Assembly (NCBI RefSeq): GCF_003258315.1
Contig: NZ_CP030032.1
Coordinates: 224,001-288,000, forward strand
Direction: 5' to 3'
Length of the DNA: 64,000 nt
DNA from: Bradymonas sediminis
Lineage (GTDB): Bacteria > Myxococcota_A > Bradymonadia > Bradymonadales > Bradymonadaceae
Shown: piece after piece, positions 55,667-64,000 of the stretch
Position numbering within the stretch: the stretch's first letter is position 1
Layout of the letters: every line of letters starts with the position of its first letter
Notes under the pieces: generated by a model
Databases searched by the model: none
Seen by the model: only the letters and a program-made list of their open reading frames with translations
Told to the model about the DNA's origin: nothing
Translations under genes and position numbers: made by a program

Positions 55667-56107
55667 ATGAAGCCGATTCACCCAATAGCGCAAGCCGAGA
55701 TGCTCGTGGAGGTCGCGATCGCACGCGTGCTCAGTGAGTTTCTCAGCATCGAGGACCTTCTACGGTTAGTCGGCGAGGCTGCGAGGATCGCGCAGCAGTG
55801 GCCAGCGCGATCGTGCGTGGCGTCGCCCTCGGCGGAGGCCATCAACGAAACTGCTGCCTTGAGCGAACTGCTCGCCCACCGCGCCTCTCGCCTCGTGCCG
55901 GGCGCGCAATGTCTGCAGCGCGCACTCGCCGGCCGCGTGTGGCTCGCTCGCCGCGGGATCGCCTCAGAGATCGTGGTCGGTTTTAGAAAGCGCGGCGTGC
56001 TCGAAGGGCACGCGTGGTTGGAAGTGATGAGCCCGGATGGATTAATCGAACTATTTAACAATGCGGACGATGGGTATCGTGAGTCGTTCCGCGAGGTAGC
56101 CGCTTGA
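55667..56107 (+). CDS. Lasso-peptide leader protease (B2, transglutaminase-like)
   Basis: 146 residues from the ATG at 55667 (GGAG 6 bases upstream). The transglutaminase-like fold carries a cysteine-protease set: Cys82 in PGAQCLQRALAGRVWL, His115 in EGHAWLEV, and an acid, perhaps Asp124 (SPDG). This is the small PF13471-type B2 layout, half the size of the fused McjB. It should cut between Arg30 and Gly31 of the precursor if the core assignment is right. Its stop overlaps the next gene's TTG start (TTGA), so translation is coupled. Confidence 0.87.
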   Translation: MKPIHPIAQAEMLVEVAIARVLSEFLSIEDLLRLVGEAARIAQQWPARSCVASPSAEAINETAALSELLAHRASRLVPGAQCLQRALAGRVWLARRGIASEIVVGFRKRGVLEGHAWLEVMSPDGLIELFNNADDGYRESFREVAA

Positions 56108-57282
56108 ACGCACCCTGCAACGAAAAATTGGCGTCGACGCGCCTATTTCCCGAAGACTGCCCGACGACCTCGCTGGTGCTCGAGCGAATCGTCGAGGGGA
56201 GCGCGCTCTGCGCCGGTGATATTGCCCATGAGCGCCTATTAACCGATGCCGATGCCGCGGGATTTTTGCCGGTGCTCTACCGCTATCTTCTGTCGACCGG
56301 ACGCGATGTTCCCGGCCGGTTTCGCCAGAGTTGGCTCGTGCATATCGCACGCCTTGCCCTCTATCGGGCGGAGCTTCGCCGCGTGCTGCCAATCATCGAG
56401 GCGTTCAGTCCCGTTGTTCTGCTCAAAGGGGAGGGGCTCTCCTTGCTGCTCTTTGGGGACGCTCGGCTGCGCAACACGACGGATATGGATCTTCTGATCG
56501 ATCCGCGTCAGCTAGGGCCGATCGTCGAGGCCCTCGGTGAGATTGGGTACCACACCCTCGGCGACGGCAAGACGAAGCCCTGGGCATATAACCAGCTTCT
56601 GTTGGTGCATGAGGATTGCGGGACCCTGATTGAGTTGCATTGGCGCATCGCCTTCCCTCACCTCAAGAGTCCGCCGATCGGCGACTTGTTGGAAGATACG
56701 ATCGCGGTTGAGTTGGACGGCGGAGCGCTCCCGGCGCGATCGCTTCGGCCCGAACTACTCTTGCTGCAACTTTGTTTTCATTTTCATCAGCACCACGGCT
56801 TCTATAAGGGGCTGCTCGATATCGCGGGTTGGATCGATCGCTTCGAATCAACCGCCGACCTCGACGAAGTACGCGCTCTCACGCGGCGCTACGAGATCGA
56901 CGGCGTACTCCAATGGGGGTTGCATGCGTTGGAGCGATTCACGGGCGTGCGATCGCGCCTGTATGATCCTCACGCGAATCTATTCGCGAAATCGTGGGCG
57001 GCCTGGTCCGCCCTCGAGATGGAGCGACGCTATATCTTTATGGCGTCGCCCAACGCGATCGACCGCTGGTGGCGCGATCCGCGAGTGACGACACAGATCG
57101 CCGGTGTTCTGGCGGACGCGCTGAGCATGACGGTGGCGGACGGCGCGCTCAACCGCCTGCGCGCCGTGCTGAGCCCTGTTTTGCTCGGTCCCCACCGGGT
57201 TGGGCGCGTAAATTTTGCGATATTAGAGGGAATTGGGGCCTTTGGAAGGGAGGAGCTCTACGAGCGTCGAATCCTCGGATAA
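56104..57282 (+). CDS. Nucleotidyltransferase-fold protein of the lasso cluster
   Basis: 392 residues starting at TTG inside the preceding stop. The nucleotidyltransferase signature is clear: LLKGEGLSLLLFGDARLRNTTDMDLLID with Asp127/Asp129 as metal ligands, matching the uncharacterised PF14907-like family that accompanies lasso and other RiPP clusters. A helical C-terminal half follows. In the pseudomycoidin cluster a similar gene has been linked, as I recall, to further modification of the phosphorylated peptide. Function here is unknown. Confidence 0.78.
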   Translation: MNAPCNEKLASTRLFPEDCPTTSLVLERIVEGSALCAGDIAHERLLTDADAAGFLPVLYRYLLSTGRDVPGRFRQSWLVHIARLALYRAELRRVLPIIEAFSPVVLLKGEGLSLLLFGDARLRNTTDMDLLIDPRQLGPIVEALGEIGYHTLGDGKTKPWAYNQLLLVHEDCGTLIELHWRIAFPHLKSPPIGDLLEDTIAVELDGGALPARSLRPELLLLQLCFHFHQHHGFYKGLLDIAGWIDRFESTADLDEVRALTRRYEIDGVLQWGLHALERFTGVRSRLYDPHANLFAKSWAAWSALEMERRYIFMASPNAIDRWWRDPRVTTQIAGVLADALSMTVADGALNRLRAVLSPVLLGPHRVGRVNFAILEGIGAFGREELYERRILG

Positions 57283-57291
57283 ACCCCTTGC

Positions 57292-57319
57292 TTGACAACT
57301 CATCGAAAGTACGTATTGT
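57292..57319 (+). promoter_or_regulatory. Candidate sigma-70 promoter of the rpsL operon
   Basis: TTGACA (57292-57297) and TATTGT (57314-57319) with a 16-bp spacer, about 200 bp before the rpsL start and just after the last lasso-cluster gene. The downstream 200 bp would be a long untranslated leader. Only the hexamers are visible evidence. Confidence 0.55.
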
Positions 57320-57518
57320 CTCGCCTCCTAAAGTTCGCTCGGCCCGAGTGCGCGGATTGGTAATAGGAAGATGGGTGTTTGGGGCGCGAAAGTTTATCTT
57401 TTTCGCTCAATTATATCTTCAATAAGACAAGTGACGCTTGAACCGGGCGCACGAATGATTTAATAGCGCGAGCCAGTTACTGTGCTCACTCCATGTGAAT
57501 CTCATAGGTAGAATTCAG

Positions 57519-57890
57519 ATGCCAACGATTAACCAGCTCGTCCGCAAAGGACGTCTACAAGTCAAGAAAAAGACCGACGCTCCGGCCCTTAAAGGATGCC
57601 CGCAGAAGCGTGGGGTGTGCACTCGCGTGTACACGACCACCCCTAAAAAGCCGAACTCCGCTCTTCGTAAGGTCGCGCGTGTGCGTTTGACCAACGGGAT
57701 CGAAGTCACCAGCTATATTCCGGGTGAGGGTCATAACCTCCAGGAGCATAGCGTGGTGCTTATTCGCGGCGGTCGAGTCAAAGACCTCCCGGGTGTTCGT
57801 TACCATATCGTGCGTGGCACGCTCGACGCCATCGGCGTCCAAGAGCGTCGTCAGGCCCGTAGTAAATATGGCACCAAGCGCCCTCGCTAA
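57519..57890 (+). CDS. rpsL: 30S ribosomal protein S12
   Basis: 123 residues from the ATG at 57519 ([11 protein letters not shown]); the longer frame from 57495 is not S12-like. Signature segments include [58 protein letters not shown]. The usual site of streptomycin-resistance change, [10 protein letters not shown], reads with Lys as in sensitive ribosomes. First gene of the str operon, followed by rpsG after 78 bp. Confidence 0.97.
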   Translation: MPTINQLVRKGRLQVKKKTDAPALKGCPQKRGVCTRVYTTTPKKPNSALRKVARVRLTNGIEVTSYIPGEGHNLQEHSVVLIRGGRVKDLPGVRYHIVRGTLDAIGVQERRQARSKYGTKRPR

Positions 57891-57959
57891 TTAGCGCGAG
57901 TCGAATACGTGCAATTTAATTTGGGCGGCCGTCTTTTGCGGCCGCCACACTACAGTTGA

Positions 57960-58439
<480 letters not shown>

Positions 58440-58472
58440 GCTCAGCTGATTGAGTGCCGGTGCTGGCAACTA

Positions 58473-58545
58473 AAGATTCGCCCTGCGCGTCGTATGAGGG
58501 CTCCCTAATCGGAGTCAGTTCGCATGGCCCAAAGGGCGAATTTTT
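58473..58545 (+). terminator. Terminator- or attenuator-like structure after rpsG
   Basis: A long-range stem: AAGATTCGCCCT (58473-58484) with AGGGCGAATTTT (58533-58544, ending in a T run), enclosing a small GGCTCC/GGAGTC hairpin at about 58499-58516. The stem has one G-T pair. Following T's suggest partial termination between rpsG and fusA; the big loop makes this uncertain. Confidence 0.45.
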
Positions 58546-58617
58546 GCGTGTATAGTCGAGTATTTTCGCATTATTGGAATGCTCGGCCGCAGCACCACGT
58601 TACTCAGCGCCGAACCC

Positions 58618-58637
58618 AATGGGATTTCGATCCCGTT
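58618..58637 (+). promoter_or_regulatory. UUCG-tetraloop hairpin in the fusA leader
   Basis: AATGGGAT-TTCG-ATCCCGTT: an 8-bp stem with one T-G pair closed by the very stable TTCG tetraloop, in the 400-bp gap before fusA. A T-rich tract (GTTTATATAAGTTTTTGAG) follows within about 20 bp. Could be a transcript-stability or regulatory hairpin, or a weak terminator. The rest of 58440-58839 shows no gene. Confidence 0.45.
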
Positions 58638-58839
58638 GTTTATATAAGTTTTTGAGTTTTTTGGGGAACCCTGCCCGCGCAGTCTTGCGCGAAGCCTGGG
58701 AGCTGCATAGAACTCAGATAATCTCATCCGTGTAGTCGCATCTTTCTGAGTCCCACACGTCGTGCGGGCGCCGATGAAGAATCGCGTTGCGGGTAAATCG
58801 AAATAGACCAAATTTCTCAGACATAAGGCAGGCAACAAC

Positions 58840-60981
<2,142 letters not shown>

Positions 60982-61046
60982 TCCTGATGGTCGGTCCGCG
61001 CGCAATTTAGACGCGCGGGCCGACTGCCAGAGCGAGTTTTAAAGGG

Positions 61047-61084
61047 AAAGTGCCCGAAATCTTTGGATTTCGGGCACTTTTTTG
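61047..61084 (+). terminator. Rho-independent terminator after fusA
   Basis: 15-bp perfect stem (61047-61061 and 61066-61080, AAAGTGCCCGAAATC and complement) with loop TTTG followed by T's. It separates fusA from tuf, which therefore needs its own promoter in 61085-61309 (a TTGAAA at 61105 is the only weak hexamer I noted). Confidence 0.92.
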
Positions 61085-61309
61085 TATTTGGGGGTGTTGG
61101 ACGGTTGAAATTTTATAAACGTTAGGTAAAACGCCATCGCGACGGATAACTGGGAATATCGGTTTTACCGTTGGTGGATGAAAATAAATTTTTTTGAACA
61201 CGACGCTCTGCGCTAATGACCGGTTCCCGGCAAGAGTTGAGCGACGCTAACCCTTAGGAGTGATCGCCCACGGTGATCGCTCATGCACTCAACGGATAGG
61301 ATACCGAAA

Positions 61310-62506
61310 ATGGCTAAAGAAAAATTTGAGAGAAATAAGCCGCATCTTAACATCGGCACGATCGGTCACGTCGACCACGGCAAAACCACGCTGACCGCGG
61401 CCATTACCCGCGTCATGAGTGACATCAACGGCTCCAACTCGAGCGTTGACTTCGACAAAATCGACAAGGCTCCCGAAGAGCGCGAGCGTGGTATCACCAT
61501 CTCGACCTCGCACGTTGAGTACGAGACGGCCAACCGTCACTACGCTCACGTCGACTGCCCGGGCCATGCTGACTACGTCAAAAACATGATCACCGGTGCT
61601 GCGCAGATGGACGGCGCGATCCTGGTCGTCTCCGCCGCTGACGGCCCGATGCCGCAGACCCGCGAGCATATCCTTCTTGCTCACCAGGTCGGCGTCCCCG
61701 CCATCGTCGTCTTCTTGAACAAAGCCGACATGGTCGACGACGAAGAGCTCATCGAGCTGGTCGACATGGAAGTTCGCGAACTTCTCGACAAATACGACTA
61801 CCCGGGCGACGACACCCCGATCATCCCGGGTTCGGCTCTCCTCGCCCTCAACGGCGAAGACAGCCCGCTCGGCGCCGAAGCCATCGTCAAATTGATGGAC
61901 GCCGTCGACGAGTATATCGAAGAGCCGGAGCGTGAGACGGACAAGCCGTTCCTTATGCCCATCGAGGACGTCTTCTCGATCTCGGGTCGTGGTACGGTCG
62001 TCACCGGTCGCATCGAGACCGGTATTGTGAAGGTCGGCGAAGAAGTCGAGATCGTTGGTCTCACCGAAAAGCCCACCAAGACCACCGTCACCGGTGTCGA
62101 GATGTTCCGCAAATTGCTCGACTCGGGTCGTGCAGGCGAGAACGTTGGCTGCCTGATTCGTGGCATCAAGAAAGAAGACGTCGAGCGCGGCCAGGTTCTG
62201 GCCAAGCCCGGCTCGATCACCCCGCACACCAAGTTCGAGGGTGAGGTCTATATCCTCAAGAAAGAAGAGGGTGGTCGTCACACGCCGTTCTTCGACGGAT
62301 ATCGCCCGCAGTTCTACTTCCGTACAACGGATATCACGGGTACCGTGCATCTTCCGGAAGGATCCGAGATGGTTATGCCTGGCGACCGCGTCACGGTTAC
62401 CGGCGAACTGATTAACCCCATCGCCATGAGCGAAGGTCTTCGCTTCGCTATCCGCGAAGGTGGACGTACGGTCGGCGCCGGTGTGGTCACCAAGATCATC
62501 GAGTAA
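61310..62506 (+). CDS. tuf: Translation elongation factor Tu
   Basis: GTPase bringing aminoacyl-tRNA to the ribosome. 398 residues from ATG at 61310 (AGGA 8 bases upstream); the longer frame from 61283 is not EF-Tu-like. Motifs: [58 protein letters not shown], and the barrel domains with [23 protein letters not shown]. Only one tuf is in the window; other copies cannot be excluded. Confidence 0.97.
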   Translation: MAKEKFERNKPHLNIGTIGHVDHGKTTLTAAITRVMSDINGSNSSVDFDKIDKAPEERERGITISTSHVEYETANRHYAHVDCPGHADYVKNMITGAAQMDGAILVVSAADGPMPQTREHILLAHQVGVPAIVVFLNKADMVDDEELIELVDMEVRELLDKYDYPGDDTPIIPGSALLALNGEDSPLGAEAIVKLMDAVDEYIEEPERETDKPFLMPIEDVFSISGRGTVVTGRIETGIVKVGEEVEIVGLTEKPTKTTVTGVEMFRKLLDSGRAGENVGCLIRGIKKEDVERGQVLAKPGSITPHTKFEGEVYILKKEEGGRHTPFFDGYRPQFYFRTTDITGTVHLPEGSEMVMPGDRVTVTGELINPIAMSEGLRFAIREGGRTVGAGVVTKIIE

Positions 62507-62516
62507 GTTGAAATGA

Positions 62517-62609
62517 GGGGTCTGCGGAGGTCAACATACGGCGCCCGCAGGCCCCAAATATTGGAAACAAGGGTTCTTTTTAGATCACTCTTGATCTGAA
62601 GAAACCCTT
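62517..62609 (+). promoter_or_regulatory. Two-hairpin leader upstream of rpsJ
   Basis: Hairpin 1: GGGGTCTGCGG (62517-62527) with CCGCAGGCCCC (62545-62555), 11 bp with one G-T pair. Hairpin 2: AAGGGTTCTTTTTAGATCA (62569-62587) with a near-perfect partner at 62592-62609, loop CTCT, no following T run. Both lie in the 259-bp gap between tuf and rpsJ. They may terminate tuf transcripts or form an autoregulatory leader for the ribosomal operon (in E. coli L4 controls the S10 operon through such a leader). Confidence 0.5.
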
Positions 62610-62765
62610 GCTGTAGGGTCCGCGCTCCTACCGGGACACGGTTGGATTGATTGAGACCGTCGCATGCTCCTTTCGCAATGTTTTATTGCCGCGTCGGGAA
62701 GCAGTTTCGCTTCGAGTATATGTTCATATCTGCGCAGTTCGGCTGACGTAGGATCAGGGTATTTC

Positions 62766-63074
62766 ATGGCAAACGATAAAATTCGCATCAAGCTTAAAGC
62801 GTACGATCACACGCTTCTCGACGCATCGACTGCAGATATTGTCGATACCGCGAAGCGCACTGGAGCTCGGGTAGCCGGGCCGATTCCTTTGCCCACGCGC
62901 ATCAAGCGTTGGACGGTCCTTCGTAGTCCGTTCATCGACAAGAAGTCGCGCGAGCAATTCGAAATGCGTACGCACAAACGTCTACTTGATATTCACGACT
63001 CGACCCCTGCTACGCTGGAGGCGCTTGGTCGTCTTAGCCTGGCCGCGGGCGTTGAGATTGAAATCAAGACCTGA
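62766..63074 (+). CDS. rpsJ: 30S ribosomal protein S10
   Basis: 102 residues from ATG at 62766 ([15 protein letters not shown]), standard length; the longer frame from 62664 is not S10. Core: [39 protein letters not shown]. Also a NusB partner in antitermination. The next gene is rplD, 111 bp on, with no rplC (L3) between. Confidence 0.97.
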   Translation: MANDKIRIKLKAYDHTLLDASTADIVDTAKRTGARVAGPIPLPTRIKRWTVLRSPFIDKKSREQFEMRTHKRLLDIHDSTPATLEALGRLSLAAGVEIEIKT

Positions 63075-63185
63075 TCTGACGCTGTGTAGCCGGCGGGCAT
63101 TGGGCCTTCCGGGTGCCGTTCAGGTCAATTCACCTCACTCTTTCGCGCGGCTGAGCCTTAGTCAGGTCGGCGCAGGAGTTTCAAG

Positions 63186-63836
63186 ATGAAGATTAACGTT
63201 GTTGATCAAAAAAACGAAAAAGTCGGAGAGGTAACCCTCGACGACGCCATTTTCGCTGCCCCGGTGCGCAAGCATCTCTTTTGGGAAGTGGTGAACTGGC
63301 AGCGTGCTCGCCGTCGTGCGGGTACGCAGAAAGTTAAGACGCGCGCCGAAGTTAGTGGCGGCGGCAAGAAGCCCTGGCGCCAGAAAGGAACCGGTCGTGC
63401 CCGTCAGGGTACCATCCGCGCTCCTCACTGGGTCGGTGGTGGCGTCGTCCACGGTCCGTCTCCCCGCGATTTCAGCTTCTCGATGCCGAAGAAAAAGCGC
63501 AAAGCCGCTTTGCGTTCGGTTTTGAGCCTTAAGGCACGTGACGGCAAGTTGATTGTCGTCGACGACCTGACTTTTGCTGAGACCAAAACGAAATTCGCCA
63601 TCGGCGTTCTCAATGCACTCCAGGCGCCCAGCGCGCTTCTAGTCGATGCGACGAGCCGCGATGAGAAGACCCAGACGGTCGTGCACAACGAGTCGCTTCG
63701 ACTCTCCGTGCGCAACCTCAAGGACGCGAAATACCTCGCCTCCGAGGGCCTCAACGTCGAAGACGTTCTGCGCTTCGATACTCTCGTAATTAGCCAGACG
63801 GCGCTTGACCAAATTCATGAGGTACTTAAGCGATGA
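63186..63836 (+). CDS. rplD: 50S ribosomal protein L4
   Basis: 216 residues. Signature segments: the extended loop [25 protein letters not shown] that lines the exit tunnel, and [29 protein letters not shown]4 in E. coli also represses its own operon. Normally preceded by L3; here it follows S10 directly. Its stop overlaps rplW's ATG (ATGA). Confidence 0.96.
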   Translation: MKINVVDQKNEKVGEVTLDDAIFAAPVRKHLFWEVVNWQRARRRAGTQKVKTRAEVSGGGKKPWRQKGTGRARQGTIRAPHWVGGGVVHGPSPRDFSFSMPKKKRKAALRSVLSLKARDGKLIVVDDLTFAETKTKFAIGVLNALQAPSALLVDATSRDEKTQTVVHNESLRLSVRNLKDAKYLASEGLNVEDVLRFDTLVISQTALDQIHEVLKR

Positions 63837-64000
63837 CTACTCCATACCAGATCATCCTTCGTCCTGTGATGACAGAAAAGAGCACCGCGCTCTCCGAGCT
63901 GGAGAACCAGGTGACCTTCCGGGTGAAGGAAGACGCTACGAAGCCTCAGATCAAAAAGGCCGTTGAGAAACTCTTCGGCGTTAAGGTCGTGCGCGTGAAC
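63833..64000 (+). CDS. rplW: 50S ribosomal protein L23 (3' truncated by window)
   Basis: Only the first 56 residues are in the window: [20 protein letters not shown], then a [26 protein letters not shown] core that is typical of L23, the tunnel-exit protein that binds trigger factor and SRP. The ATG overlaps the L4 stop, so translation is coupled. Too short for the ordinary gene calling because the window ends at 64000. Confidence 0.93.
   Translation, partial: MTTPYQIILRPVMTEKSTALSELENQVTFRVKEDATKPQIKKAVEKLFGVKVVRVN

Noticed and set aside
63075-63185. Remnant of rplC in the rpsJ-rplD gap
   Set aside because: The 111 bp contain no L3-like segment in any frame.

Overview
The window looks like a chromosomal segment of a GC-rich delta-proteobacterium/Myxococcota-type organism, plausibly a Bradymonadales relative. 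This is inference from gene content: two proteins with MYXO-CTERM-like C-terminal sorting tails, two large Ser/Thr protein kinases (one with PEGA repeats, one fused to an ATPase and TPRs), an FHA-domain sigma-54 activator and many lipoproteins. No rRNA, tRNA, CRISPR array, transposase or phage gene was seen.

Layout. 1-7 kb: end of cmk, galU, a secreted protein, a two-HMA copper ATPase, an Lgt-like membrane protein and a lipoprotein, with dispersed palindromic repeats between them. 7-14.4 kb: chorismate synthase, then a three-gene polysaccharide synthase/secretion locus (processive GT2, periplasmic adaptor, outer-envelope protein) convergent with a UDP-GlcNAc-type 6-dehydrogenase. 14.6-24 kb: a ClpA/C-like unfoldase with a long Pro-rich linker, a kinase-ATPase-TPR fusion and a Uup-type ABC-F ATPase. 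24-30 kb: SCO-like protein, alpha/beta hydrolase lipoprotein, CDF metal exporter, matrixin protease and a large acyl-CoA dehydrogenase behind a palindromic operator. 30-37.5 kb: a run of small envelope-associated proteins and two large proteins of unknown function. 37.8-46.3 kb: PEGA kinase, FHA-bEBP, polyprenol-phosphate mannose synthase type GT2, membrane protein, YceI, panD and dus. 46.6-50.1 kb: a giant FG-GAP/PKD surface lipoprotein.

The most interesting system lies at 50165-57282: a complete, atypical lasso-peptide cluster. It has an asparagine-synthetase-like cyclase, a 51-residue precursor at 52211-52366, an ABC exporter, a PqqD-like recognition protein, an HPr-kinase-like kinase, a Cys/His leader protease and a nucleotidyltransferase. 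The precursor carries the YxxPxL recognition motif, and motif spacing places a Gly1-Asp8 ring with a very polar 13-residue tail. The usual Thr at leader position -2 is Ile, and the C-terminal residue is Asp rather than the Ser expected of kinase-containing clusters.

57.3-64 kb: translation genes rpsL, rpsG, fusA, tuf, rpsJ, rplD and rplW, broken up by terminators and structured leaders. rplC (L3), normally between rpsJ and rplD, is absent from that position.
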